Shown here: in pieces, positions 27,461-42,316 of the stretch | How the letters are laid out: the number at the start of each line of letters is the position of its first letter | Numbering within the stretch: position 1 is the first letter of the stretch | Assembly (NCBI RefSeq): GCF_040183065.1 | Contig: NW_027185519.1 | Span: 176,109 to 240,108, forward strand | Source of the DNA: Periplaneta americana | Taxonomy: Eukaryota; Arthropoda; Insecta; Blattodea; Blattidae | Direction: 5' to 3' | Length of the DNA: 64,000 nt | Notes under the pieces: model-generated | What the model was told of the DNA's origin: nothing | What the model saw: only the letters and a program-made list of their open reading frames with translations | The model's database searches: none | Position numbers and translations under genes: made by a program

Positions 27461-28309
27461 GACAATAACATGAACGTAAAGACTTTATGACAAACTTAAA
27501 ATTAAATGAACACTAATGGCTACGAAATGTGTAAAAGTTGTTAAATGTGTGATATTGAGTTGATTTCAGTTAATTAAAATGTGAGTAGTAAAAATTACGA
27601 ATGCTTACCTTTAACATGAGTACAGTGATGATTACCTGTCTAGGGTTAAGTAGTCGCGTGGTGAGTTTAGGAATTCCCAGACCACCTCTAAGATTGTTTA
27701 AAATAAAGGTATTGTAATCGTACGTTTCTGTCTTTTGTCAATAGTAACGTTGACCTTTCTTTTTCGAGAAAACAAAATCTGTTGTACAGTTAAAGGTACT
27801 GAAATAGTAAGAAATTTTCTGAAATCCCCACGCGTTTGCAAGTGTAAGTCTCTGTTGTAACCTGTTGATTTACGAGAGACTGTGTGTGCTTTCGTACAGT
27901 GTTTCTAAAATGTGCAGTAACGAGTCAGAAATCATTGGAATGTAGTGTAGGTGTGTTTGTTATAACCGGGAATCAATCCGCAGTACTTGACCAATCAACT
28001 ACGGGAAATATCAGAAAAATTGGCAGGAGTTAGCAAGAAAAACAAAGGTAAAATATCACGTGAACGAGCACCGATACCGAGCACTATGTACAATATACCC
28101 TAGAGAAAAAGACAAGAAAACAAAAGTCAACCGCTGCAAGTGTTACGAAGTGGTGTGTGAAACATATAATGAAGAATGTCTGCGGGAAGCGCATCTAGTG
28201 AGATAAAGGGTGAAATGGAGGATTCTGCTAAAAATAAAGAAAGGAAGAAAAATGTTTACAGTTAATACAAGTATTGTTTTCTCTTGTGGGTTTATGTTTA
28301 GTATAATAG

Positions 28310-28363
<54 letters not shown>

Positions 28364-28633
28364 AAAGTGAAAAAAATAACAGGTCTGTAATAATAATAGT
28401 TAATAATTCTGTAGTTCACTGCAAAAACTGTATAGCCATAAAAGGACAGATGATAATAACGTTGTTATCTTATTCTTGCTGCTGTGTAAGCCTAAGTTTC
28501 CACGTGAGGGATAGAAGAGACATGACAACATATAGCATTACAATTTGTTTAATGTGTATAAATTTCTTTAATACTGATTTTTCTCAGAACAAGCTGTGTG
28601 AGGGTTAAAGAGTTCTTGCACTGAAGCTCAGAA

Positions 28634-28702
<69 letters not shown>

Positions 28703-29860
28703 GTGTGAAGAGTTGTATCGGAAGTGCTTTATAGACTAAATTAATAATTTCTATCTTAACTGAAATATTTACATTATATTTCACACAGTATAGTTACAGG
28801 TAGCATAAATTCAGATAATGGTTTTTATATGGGAATCTACTTCTTGTGTTTAGAGGCTACATTTATACAGAGTTAATAATTTCTCCCCTATGTAACATAT
28901 TTCCATGAAATTTTATACGCATCTATGCAAAAACGAATTATGCTCGTGTAATTAGGGAATTAGGGAAAAATTAGTTTTTCTGATAATTTTTAATGTTTTA
29001 ATAGAAATTATGCTCCTAAAAGATGACTAGCCTGCCATATTTTTCGCAGTTGGTAACAAAATGCTAGATTCATGGATATACTCCATAATTTAGTTGTTCA
29101 TTATATGTTCAAGAAGTGTTGAATTTTTCTTGGAGAAATTAAGCTCCTTCATCCAGACTCTGAAAAGTGGCTGCTGTCGAATTCGTAAAGCGCCACCAAG
29201 AGATGAATATAACATCTAAGTTTGCAGGATGTAGCAGCTAAATTTTAAGCCGTATAGAGTTTAATATTTGATTAATGTGTGGGTAGAAGAATTGAAAGTT
29301 AACTCAGGTTTACTTGTAATGCACAGCCTGTTAAATATGTCGTAAAAAAAAAAAAAAAAAAAAAAAACTAGTTGCACAAATCTCAGTAAACGTGCCAATT
29401 AAATGAATGCTAACGTATTATAGATTGCTTTTCGCGTATTAAATGAAAGTACACATCTTGTCCTATGACCTCCATAAGGGAAGGTTTAACAGTATAAAAC
29501 AGCCACTGACCCCACGAACAAAAATCAACTGAAGAGCGTGACTTTAAAAAAAAAACTCATGTTTTGTCCCACCTCTTACTGATATTGATGTTTTGTATGC
29601 TGTTGTGCACAATGCCTAGCTTTTGTTTAAGCCTAGATATTACTTAAACTTCGGTTATGATGAAGTTGATTTTCTTACATAGTTTTGCGTTCTGGACAAC
29701 TGTGCGCCGGCATCTCTCGGAACATCCGAGATCAGGTCCCTATCCCCTCCACCGCAAAGTCAAATAGCGTCTGTCACTTGATTTTGAATATTAAACAAAC
29801 ATACCATCACGGCATTTCCGTTATGGCATCTGGTGTCATCAATAAGCTACAAATAAAGGA

Positions 29861-29907
<47 letters not shown>

Positions 29908-31153
29908 TAGCACAGTCACTGTCCTGAACAAGGTACGCAAGTATTATTTTAATTAATGCGTATCGCCTACCAGCCGCCGAAACTATTCGACAGGAGAGTG
30001 AATATCCTACACGGTCCTGTAAAAATGTTCTGAATACACTAAATGACGTGTAATTTTTTTTCTATTATTAGGACAATTGAACGTGTCATTGCTCCTGCGG
30101 GTTGCTTTGTTTCACACCACAGAGAATTCAGGTTCTCAACCCCCCGGGATTCTAGAGATAAGAGAGCGATGAGGTTAAAGGAGTAGGCGTTTGTTCGTGT
30201 TTTTGTTTTTACTTTAGAAAAATTGCGAAACGTGACGCAATAGCGATAAGTTTTATGAACAAGTTTGCTGAATCGACCAATTGAAGGTAATTTATATTTT
30301 GCTAAAGAAGAGAGGAGATTAATGAAATCAGTTATTGTAATAATCGTAGTAGATTGAAGGAATTGTTTGTATTCAAACTCCTTTTTGAAATAAGCTGCTC
30401 GGATGCTTATCAGGGTGACGGTTATAAATGTTATCGTAATACCCACCCGAGGTCACAAAGGTCACAGTCTTCCGCTTGTCCTTTCCTAAGCAGACCACGT
30501 CTGTACTATCGAAAATAATGAGTCACAGTTATAGTTTCGTGAAAGTAAAAAATGTTAGATAGGAGACAAGTAGCTACTCTTATACAATCATAATCACATT
30601 TTGTATCCAATATAGTATAAACGAGCTACATGTAAGTACTGTGTAAAGTTTCATTAAAACAATATATTATATATGAGACAAGTCACTAATTTTTGTCAAA
30701 ACGCATCGTCTATAAAGGGGTAGTTTCTCCTCTTATACAGTAGTGACTATAGTGCGAAGTTTCATGGAAATATGTCACATTTTTAGTCCAGCTAGATTTG
30801 CTTTCTGGACCACTTTGAGCCTTGGCGCTTGTGATCGGTCGGACGGAGGATCACTCGTCCCGGCGGCGTTAACCCTTAATTTGGTAAATATATATAATGT
30901 GCAATATTATAGAACTGTGAAATTTTTTTTTAATTTTCCTAAGAAACTTTGTTATCCATCGTTCTATTAAAAAATTGTTTATTAACCTATAGGATACATT
31001 GCGATATTTGTCAAACAGGCTGTGGGAAAATGCTGATACGGTGAGGAATGGAAAGGGAGAAACCATTTATATTATTGAGGTGACCTTGAACTGAGGGTAG
31101 TAGGAACGAGACCTGGAGTACGGTACAACCGGCTCTTCCGAGAAATAACTAGT

Positions 31154-31169
31154 GGCCCTGAAAAGGGCC
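31154..31169 (-). promoter_or_regulatory. H3 mRNA 3' stem-loop (unit 3)
   Basis: Identical to the unit 1 H3 stem-loop. Confidence 0.95.
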
Positions 31170-31198
31170 TTTTTGCGGGCAGGAGTACCTTTGTTAAT

Positions 31199-31612
<414 letters not shown>

Positions 31613-31664
31613 TTACTCCTTAGTCCTCGCAACCCAAGTTGACGCAATACAGTCGCCCCCGCTG

Positions 31665-32415
31665 AAAAATCGAAAAAATCGAAAAATCGAAGGAGAATTG
31701 GGAGGAAAATTTAAAAGGTACGCAAAACGCGTCCTTGCAAGGGGTTGGGGGCTGTACAAAACTAAATATGTGAGCTCCAAGCCTGTTGGCCACTAGTCTC
31801 ACTCCGGGTTACGCTGCTCCCCTGAAGGAGCTCTAGAAAATTTTGAAGGGGAAGCCGAAATTGGACGTAACCTCTTAGGTACCACATACGCGAGGGGGGC
31901 TGAGACTGATCAATTGATCACGGAACGGGGCGAGGAGGAGTTGGCTGGTGTGTGCCGTTTGGATGGCAAGACGCCGTCATCTGTTGTTCGATGACAAAGC
32001 AGGTGAAGGCCGTCGGAAGAAGCGCCGTGAAATCTAAACTGCAATTTGAGAGGTCCCTGTCCTTTCAATTTGCGACTTATTGAGTGACCTCGTATGTTTA
32101 ATATACTATTAATATTATCTGAAATAGGGCATACATAATTTATAAGAAAGGTGGAATATATATGGGGAAGGGCATATAGGTCCGTGGCCCATTTCTTATA
32201 GGGCTCATCCCGACATTTGTCTTACGCCTGAGGGAAACCACGGAATACCTTAGGCAGGATGAGTTGTCTCATATAAGAGACTAGCCAATTTGGCTATTAT
32301 GTTGGAGGTCATAATAGCCAAATTGGCTAGTCTCTTATATGAGACAACTCATCCTGCCTAAGGTATTCCGTGGTTTCCCTCAGGCGTAAGACAAATGTCG
32401 GGATGAGCCCTATAA
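31665..32415 (-). mobile_element. 751-bp unclassified insertion in the H3 promoter (unit 3)
   Basis: Units 1, 2 and 5 read CCCCCGCTGCCCCCAAG. Here the insert splits GCTG from CCCCC, at exactly the junction used by the unit 4 element. Read on the minus strand, the 3' end is a CGATTTTT tandem tail, so I assign the sense orientation of H3. No ORF resembling ORF1 or RT is visible. The 5' part (minus strand) is a 107-bp-arm inverted repeat (32195-32416). TTTTAAAT lies about 50 bp from the 3' end. It is probably a truncated or non-autonomous retroelement of another family; target-site duplication is at most 1 bp. Confidence 0.75.
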
Positions 32416-32416
32416 G
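32195..32416. repeat. Long near-perfect palindrome inside the unit 3 insertion
   Basis: Two 107-bp arms (32195-32301 and 32310-32416) are inverted copies around an 8-bp loop TTGGAGGT. The arms start CTTATAGGGCTCATCCCGAC and contain a phrase (CCGTGGTTTCCCT ... AAGACAAATGTCGGGATGAGCCC) that resembles the spacer fragment at 11978-12034 and its equivalents. This is a foldback structure, possibly from twin-priming, template switching or a MITE-like element. Confidence 0.9.
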
Positions 32417-32514
32417 CCCCCAAGAGGGGTATTTATGTCTTCGCCCGTTGAGAAGCCACGCCCCTTCCGTAATGTGATTGGTCCGCGGGTTTTAGTATAT
32501 AAACCAAAAAATGA

Positions 32515-32867
<353 letters not shown>

Positions 32868-32907
32868 ACTGCCTACACACGTCTGCTGCCGAATCCGTCG
32901 GCAAAAC

Positions 32908-32923
32908 GGCCCTTTTCAGGGCC
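32908..32923 (+). promoter_or_regulatory. H4 mRNA 3' stem-loop (unit 3)
   Basis: Intact despite the frameshifted ORF upstream. Confidence 0.93.
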
Positions 32924-34114
32924 ATAAAATCCGTCTAAAAAGGGCAGTAGTTGTCGAGATTAATTTAATTCACCTTTACTGTGTGACCACTAGCTCAACA
33001 GGCCAGTGCGGAAAACAGAACTTATTTCGTAGGGGCACTTCAGTATCAGCAAAAGACGTTGTAAGAAATGCCTCTCCGTTTTTCAAATGGGTCTGACCCC
33101 AACGCTTGGTATATCAAGTGGAAAGACCGGATTCCTCTGTGAAGCCTTGCTCCTCGGATTATGTTACCTGTTACTGTAAACTTCTGTAAGTCAATAATCA
33201 CTGTCCGAAGAATTGGTGGGTAATATGACAACGCAGGTAGGCAATGCTCACCAGACCGTAACAAGGAACCGAGGGGATTGACACATACTGAACATCACAT
33301 CACCACGTTTTTGCAATGCCAACTTTTAGGTCATAGGAATCCAGTGTGGTAAACACTGGGGAGAAGAGGTACACATCGCATGTCAGAACACAGGACTTCG
33401 TCCTGTCAGACAACTTCCACGTATAGCTTGCGTCATTTCGGTTCGAACGAAACGACAGAGAGAGGGGAAATTCGAACGCAAATTGTCAAAGCCTTCGATT
33501 CCTACGAGAAGGTCATGTCATCATCTCAGTATTGGGGTTCCTGCGCGTGCGGCCAATATGTGCACCAACAAACAAACGCATTAGGAACTCTATTATAACG
33601 CCGTAAGTTGTTCACCAGTTATCGATTTCTTATTCAAAATTAGTTTCATTCGTAGTATGTAGTAAAGTAAACTAGTATATTCAAACGTATATGTCTAAAA
33701 CCACGATGGGCACCAAAGAAGGGGACTTGTGATTATTTTCACGATAATCTCCATTACTCTAATATGATAGAAATATATTACATAAATTTCGAAGCCAACT
33801 ATGTACTTTGGCATCATCATCTAATTTAATTCGTATTGTGTTAAATTATATAATAATAATGAAACCTTTCTATATGCATCAGTATAATGTGTTATCACAC
33901 AATAGCCTAGTAAATGTACAACGGTTTCAAGTACTTCAGTGCGAACCTGGGACAACGACATCGTTCAGAGCACAAAATTACAGAATGATGATATTAAATC
34001 AGCCCACCGGTATAGAGAGAGAGAGAAAGTTGACACGCGTAATGAAATTACATTACGAAGCCGTGAGAGAGGATTAACAATACTGGCTATTTCTGACTTT
34101 TGTGAGGTTAGTGG

Positions 34115-34130
34115 GGCCCTTAAAAGGGCC
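34115..34130 (-). promoter_or_regulatory. H2A mRNA 3' stem-loop (unit 3)
   Basis: Same as unit 1 H2A. Confidence 0.94.
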
Positions 34131-34148
34131 GTTTTACGGAGAAGGGGC

Positions 34149-34739
<591 letters not shown>

Positions 34740-35111
34740 ATGCCCCCCAAAGCTTCCGGAAAGGCTGCCAAGAAGGCCGGCAAGGCCCAGAAGAATATTT
34801 CGAAGGGCGATAAGAAGAAGAAGCGCAAGAGGAAGGAGAGCTACGCCATTTACATCTACAAGGTTCTGAAACAAGTTCACCCAGACACGGGAATCAGTTC
34901 AAAGGCTATGAGCATCATGAACAGCTTCGTTAACGACATCTTCGAGCGCATCGCCGCGGAAGCTTCGCGGCTCGCGCATTACAACAAGCGGTCGACCATC
35001 ACCAGTCGGGAGATCCAGACAGCCGTCCGTCTCCTGCTACCCGGTGAGCTGGCCAAGCACGCCGTCAGTGAAGGGACCAAGGCCGTCACAAAATACACTA
35101 GTTCCAAGTAA
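34740..35111 (+). CDS. H2B: Histone H2B (unit 3)
   Basis: 123 residues, identical in protein, with native promoter: TAAATA box 42 bp before the ATG and a leader of only about 12 bp if transcription starts near 34728. Confidence 0.99.
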   Translation: MPPKASGKAAKKAGKAQKNISKGDKKKKRKRKESYAIYIYKVLKQVHPDTGISSKAMSIMNSFVNDIFERIAAEASRLAHYNKRSTITSREIQTAVRLLLPGELAKHAVSEGTKAVTKYTSSK

Positions 35112-35141
35112 GCGGGAGTGCTTGCTAGGGAATCAGCAACC

Positions 35142-35157
35142 GGCCCTTTTAAGGGCC
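35142..35157 (+). promoter_or_regulatory. H2B mRNA 3' stem-loop (unit 3)
   Basis: GGCCCTTTTAAGGGCC, as in unit 1. Confidence 0.94.
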
Positions 35158-35981
35158 ACAAGTTATTCATAACAGAGTAGATGAATGAAGAACAACAGCG
35201 GTTCCCACCGAGTGAAAATTTAAATAATCACCCCGATAACACTTCTAGGATAGATAATACATTATAGGCAGTCCATGGGAGACTTGGATCCACGAGGCAA
35301 ATTCGTTTCCTTAATAGTTTCGTACGACTTATATGAGAGCGCGGTGTCATTCCTACTCACTTGGCAGCATTAATTGTTGAGGGAAAACAACTTAGAAGGT
35401 AACTTGTCGACCGCGGGCATAATCCTTCCGCAGGCCACTACTGAGAATCTGTGGACATACGGGTAATCTATCTTTATTGAAACTCGGGTTCATAACATAC
35501 GACTGATACTTTATATATCTGTCACGTAATCCATCAAGAGACAAATGTCCCCCCCCCCCTAGTCAGTAGCGAGCTTCAGTCCATTCGTAGTAGCCGCCGG
35601 TGCAAGAAGTGAATTGAAGTTTGTGTGAAGTTCCGTAGTATGGCATGAAAATGATGTCGAAAATCCGACTACAGTTCCACAACCATGTGGTTGAAAGGAG
35701 GCTCCGCTGTTGAACAACAATCCACCTGTGGCTTAACTTAGAATGCCGACTAGCTGTTTTATTAATCCCGTGTCAATCCAGCAGTGTGTGACGTTGAAAC
35801 GTAACCAAACTGCCGTTGATAGATAGATTTATCATCTATCCCAATGACATCCAACGAGCTTGGTAATTTAGGTACAGAGTCTAAGCAGGCAGTTTACGTG
35901 TGTGTGTGAGCGAGTGCAGGTTTTATCGAGTGCACCCCAATCCCATCGTCCTCAAGTGCCTACAGATTACGCAGTTTCATC

Positions 35982-36099
35982 GGCAACGGCCATACCATGT
36001 TGAAAATACCGGTTCTCGTCCGATCACCGAAGTCAAGCAACATTGGGCGTGGTCAGTACTTGGATGGGTGACCGCTTGGGAACACCACGTGCCGTTGGC
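35982..36099 (+). rRNA. 5S ribosomal RNA gene (unit 3)
   Basis: 118 nt identical to the unit 1 copy, followed by an 11-T terminator-like run. Confidence 0.9.
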
Positions 36100-37024
36100 G
36101 ATTTTTTTTTTTACGTCACTATTTCCAGCGTGTTCTAATAAGACTTATGGGATATTATGTTCCCTTCCCTATTCCAGCTATAGCTTGGATGATGACGCCG
36201 CTGCATAATTGTAGAGTAATTGATAATTCTTAAGTACTTGCAGCTCCGTATTGAAACTTATGACTGGTAGCATATTCATATGAGACGGTTCACTTCTCTG
36301 CGTTTTCTCGAAGAAGGGAATATGTATTCAGGGGATTGTGAACGTACCTCGCGCTCTCCCTAGAAGTTAGAGACATTTTAGGTAAAGAATGTAATATACT
36401 GTACATATATGGCTAATTAAAATCCCATTAGTTACTACATTTCAGTGGGTAGTACAAATTCCATAATGAAAATATCTCTGTCCTAGTAGTTGTATCCTTT
36501 AAAGAAGCTCGTTGTTTTCCCATGATGAAGGGCAGAACTTGGTCGGTAGAAATTTAAACAGACTGCATTATCAGACCAGGCGTTATTTCAATATCAGCGT
36601 TTAGTTTAGGAAATATAGCAATAGCGGAGTTGGGAGAAGTAGTTATAGCATGTACAGTAAGTATAAACAGTTCGCTGTACTGTACAGTGAATATAAATAT
36701 TTGAATGTACGATGGCAAAACATCAGACATACAGTACGTAGCTCACATATCTTAAAAAATAAATAAATAAAAATAAAGAAGACATTCTGAGGAGTGAGTG
36801 GAAAGTGCATATTATAATGAATATTTTTAACTCTCAGTTGACATTGAGAGAGAAAGCCATGCATCGGGGAACCGGTGACTGTTTTTGCGTTACCTTCTGC
36901 TATTGGCGTTGTTGGTTAGTAACGAATGAAAGAGGTAGGACGCGGAATCAAATGTCAAAAAACGATAGGGAAATAATAGTAACTGGTTGTATTTCGATCG
37001 AGCTCGGCGTGCTGATTCACCAGT

Positions 37025-38456
37025 GGGGTGTTTCACAAAGTTTACAATCTTTGGAAATTGTGAACTCTGTTTGTAAACTTCTGTTTCACAATCTTTGTTT
37101 GTAAAGGTGGACTGTACAAAGGAAATCAAATCTTTACGAATGAAATTTTGCGCTCTTTACAAGTGATATGTTTGTTTCACAACGAAGGAGTAATTTTACA
37201 AACGTGTAAACTAAACTTTACTAGTGAAGTTAGCACATTTTCTACAGTAGCCCTGTTGAAATAGCTTCTAATTGTGAATGAAAAAAATAAACACATATGT
37301 ATAAAATCAATTTTATAGTAACAGGGTACCATTAAGAATTACACTGAAGCAGTTGTGATGTTATTGAGTAGTTCTAGCGACTCAGACGAAGATTTTGCAT
37401 TTAGGCCTAACGTAGAATTTTCCGGCCACGTTCGTATCATTGTACGAATATTAATGAAAGGTTTCGAATGAATCCCGCGCTATACTTCAGAATACCGCGT
37501 TAGTTCTTATATACGAGGAACGTATTTAATAAATACTCGCACTTAAAGAAGAAAAACTTTGCACCGAAAACCAATCACTTAATAATGCAATGTCGGCATT
37601 ACTTACGCAGTATTCTGAAGTCGTTCCGAATCCCATTTCGCTGTAATCTCTCCTACAAGATATGGGACATCACATGCAACATCTGAAAGGGAAAAGTGGT
37701 GCCCTAACCACAAAGCGAGAACTGCATTGGTTGCATAGTAGCTCTCAGTTCCCTGCGTTAGCAGATAAGAACGGAATTTATAAGATTACAGTGTGCAAAA
37801 GTTCACACATGGTAGTTGATGTTGTTACAAGATTGAAAAAACTCGAGGCGGGTTATTGATCACCGAATGTGCTTACTCGGGCAAAGGATTTTTATGCTCC
37901 TCCTGCTGGGTTCCCTAATGTTGGCGAGGTTATGGATGAAACAATAAAATATACTGATGGACCAGCAGAGAGCGAAGTTGATTTTAATGGATGGACATGT
38001 TAGCTGCTCTATCAACTGCATATAACTACGTGGGTCAAATCCATTATTTATCAATTATTTGAATGAATTTCGCGCTAACTTTCGTCAGTTAAGTCGTAGG
38101 CTAATTAATGCATTGGTATGCTCGACCAATTGCATGCCGCGAAACTCCGTTGTCGCCGATGTAGCAAAATCTAAATAAAATATATATAAAAAAATATAAA
38201 CATGTCCATCGATAGTTCTAAAATTACAGCTACTTTACCTCTGATCCTTAGTGATTTTTGTAAACTGTCGTTGGCGATTTTGTTCAACCAATTATGCGTA
38301 TTTGTAAGTTTGTTTCGCCGATTTTGTAAAGTTCGTTAAAACATACAAGTGAATAAGATTGCATTGTGAAACACAGTTAACAAGCATATGTAATATTTCC
38401 GTTGTTAATTGTATATTGTTAATTTGTAATTTGTTAGCGTTGTGAAACATGCCCCC
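37025..38456. mobile_element. Putative TIR DNA transposon (unit 3)
   Basis: Same element and flanks as 8630-10061. Confidence 0.5.
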
Positions 38457-40566
38457 ATTTACCTTTAGAGGTAATATCTACATTAATATTTAGTTAAAAT
38501 TTAAAGAAATTTTAAACGAATGGAAGCTGCATTTTAATTCACCCCAAATTACTATGTTCCCTTTCAGATTATCAGCTGTTGTTGTTGTTGTCGTTGTTGT
38601 ATTGTAAGTTCTCACTTATTGTTAGCTAGCCGTACCCGTTCGCTCCGCTCCACCTGTTAGAAATAAATATAAAGTAATTACATAATTAAAATAGGACGAC
38701 TGATCCATGGAACAACTTTTACAACAGCGCAAGATAATCTGCTTCGCATATTACCCAATTTTTTTTTAGCACTGCATTTATTGCATATATATTTTATGTA
38801 TTTTAACACGATTCAATTGAGCATAGTTAAAATATGAATTATTAAAATAATGGATTGCCAAGCTAAAGTACTATTACTGCATACTAAATCAATACACTCT
38901 CGTTGTTCGTTAATTCTCTGAGATTAAAATGCGTGTACATAAATATTATTTTAAGAAATACAGAAAACGAATGTACAAAATAGCCTATCAAATTTTCTGT
39001 GCATAAGAAGCTATTTTAATCTTACCTGTCCTCGATTTACTCAGACGTTACTGTAATAACATTATAGCATTATGTCCATCTAGAGAAACTACAGTTTCCA
39101 ATGGTGAAATAATAACTAATTATACAAATCAGTTAATTTACGAGCTTGTGATATTACTTCATACAAACACAGAAACATTCCCTGTAGGCTATGTTTAATA
39201 GCTTTCGATTGTTTGTTGATGTCCAAGGCCCCTGTTTCGATTGTTGTTGTCCAAGGCCCCTTATAGACGAAGTCATTTGTTCTTAATTCATTGCACCGTC
39301 TTAGATAGCGTTATTTTAATTTTAAAACTCATTTATCTCATTAAATATCAGTCCTATCAAAATGTTGTAAAAAAATAAAACTTAACGGAAATCATTTTTA
39401 AAGGAACATCTGTTATGTAACATTTTTTCTCAAATATCAATAATAAGCGAGATATTTCGATTTATTTAATTAAGGCCCCCTTATAACCCCCCTTTTAAAT
39501 AAAGTATTTCGAATGCCATATAGCCTAAAATCTAAGTTACAACAAACTTAATTTATATTCCAGTTTTCATATAAATCGGTTCAGCCATTATCGCGTGAAA
39601 AGGTAACAAACATACAGACAGACATACAAACAAAATTTTCAAAAATGCGATTTTCGGTTTCAGGGTGGTTAATTATATATGTTAGGACCAATTACTTTTG
39701 GAAAATCGAAACTTACCAGAAAAATTTCGGCTACAGATTTATTATTAGTATAGATAGTACGAGATACGACCGCAATTTTGTACGACTAGTGTAATGAAGG
39801 AATGCAAAAAATTATTTTGGAACTTTGCAATGTTAGTCTATCATTAAAATAAAATTAAATCTTAATTCGTCCCTTTTGCAGGAGTCTTCTTCATCCAGTA
39901 TGTTGTTGGCTGATATGGAGGAGGAGGGGGGGGGGGACATGCTCTAAAGGGATAAAATTTGCTTAGCAAATCGATATGGTGACTAACGCTTGCAATGCGT
40001 CATAGCTATAATTGTACTGCGCGGTAATTTCAGAGTAATAAGAGTTCAGTTCAGGGATCTGCTAATTTCTTCATATTGTGTTCGGCAATGGAATAGTACC
40101 GCAGTAGCATTAAGAGGTTTTTATAATTTGAACTGATATGTGCAGGTATATTGACCCCCCCCCTCCCACCGCTGGCCGACGCGGACTGCAATGACAACAG
40201 TAAGCCACACGTCATACGTAAGCCTTTCTTCTTCTTCTTCTTCTTTGCTCGCCTGGCAAATACAGTCTTGGATTTCACATATTCAATTTTTCACAGTCCC
40301 AACTCCCTTGCATGGACGTGTTTTCACGTACCTTTAAAGTTTCTCCTCTCATTCATTCAGTCTATTCGCAAGCCTGAGGGTTTTCCGTGGTTTTCCCTAA
40401 GGAGCTAAGACAAATGTAGGGATGAGCCCAGAAAGAAAAGGGCATTCACTTCCTTAGACCCTGGTAACTGCTCTTTCTAGAGGAAGGAGGAGGAGAAAGA
40501 AACCCCCCCACCCCCACCGACGTGGACTGCAATGACAACAGTAAGCAACACGTTATATGTAAAGCC

Positions 40567-40633
<67 letters not shown>

Positions 40634-41084
40634 TACAATGGGACTAAAGGTGGTGTAGATACACTATGTCAAATGTGCCACAATCTTTCCTGCAATAGAA
40701 AGACGAGGCGCTGGCCACTAGCAATATTTTACAACATGCTAAATATTGCAAGTATAAATTCATGGATAATTTATAGTTAGAAGAACTCAGAAAACAATAT
40801 CAAGAAAACAATTCATTTTCCAATTGTGTGAAGAGCTGACAAAACCGTGGATGCAGCACCGCTTTGCACGTCCTACTTTACACCGATCTCTGCGGGCAAC
40901 AATTGAAGAACATCTGAACATTGCTGTGCAACAACAATGCCAGGTAATGCAGCCAGATGGTGAACGTACTGTTTGCTATAAATGTCCTGCAAAGAAGAGG
41001 AGAATGATGACAACATTTTGTGGACTTTGCAAAAAGGGGTTCTGCAGAGAACATCGCGCTGTTGTTTGCACTAATTGTAAATAG
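40634..41084 (+). pseudogene. piggyBac-type transposase remnant (unit 3)
   Basis: Same broken remnant as in unit 1, with the same stop and frame change. Confidence 0.85.
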
Positions 41085-41933
41085 GACAATAACATGAACG
41101 TAAAGACTTTATGACAAACTTAAAATTAAATGAACACTAATGGCTACGAAATGTGTAAAAGTTGTTAAATGTGTGATATTGAGTTGATTTCAGTTAATTA
41201 AAATGTGAGTAGTAAAAATTACGAATGCTTACCTTTAACATGAGTACAGTGATGATTACCTGTCTAGGGTTAAGTAGTCGCGTGGTGAGTTTAGGAATTC
41301 CCAGACCACCTCTAAGATTGTTTAAAATAAAGGTATTGTAATCGTACGTTTCTGTCTTTTGTCAATAGTAACGTTGACCTTTCTTTTTCGAGAAAACAAA
41401 ATCTGTTGTACAGTTAAAGGTACTGAAATAGTAAGAAATTTTCTGAAATCCCCACGCGTTTGCAAGTGTAAGTCTCTGTTGTAACCTGTTGATTTACGAG
41501 AGACTGTGTGTGCTTTCGTACAGTGTTTCTAAAATGTGCAGTAACGAGTCAGAAATCATTGGAATGTAGTGTAGGTGTGTTTGTTATAACCGGGAATCAA
41601 TCCGCAGTACTTGACCAATCAACTACGGGAAATATCAGAAAAATTGGCAGGAGTTAGCAAGAAAAACAAAGGTAAAATATCACGTGAACGAGCACCGATA
41701 CCGAGCACTATGTACAATATACCCTAGAGAAAAAGACAAGAAAACAAAAGTCAACCGCTGCAAGTGTTACGAAGTGGTGTGTGAAACATATAATGAAGAA
41801 TGTCTGCGGGAAGCGCATCTAGTGAGATAAAGGGTGAAATGGAGGATTCTGCTAAAAATAAAGAAAGGAAGAAAAATGTTTACAGTTAATACAAGTATTG
41901 TTTTCTCTTGTGGGTTTATGTTTAGTATAATAG

Positions 41934-41983
<50 letters not shown>

Positions 41984-42253
41984 AAAGTGAAAAAAATAAC
42001 AGGTCTGTAATAATAATAGTTAATAATTCTGTAGTTCACTGCAAAAACTGTATAGCCATAAAAGGACAGATGATAATAACGTTGTTATCTTATTCTTGCT
42101 GCTGTGTAAGCCTAAGTTTCCACGTGAGGGATAGAAGAGACATGACAACATATAGCATTACAATTTGTTTAATGTGTATAAATTTCTTTAATACTGATTT
42201 TTCTCAGAACAAGCTGTGTGAGGGTTAAAGAGTTCTTGCACTGAAGCTCAGAA

Positions 42254-42316
<63 letters not shown>

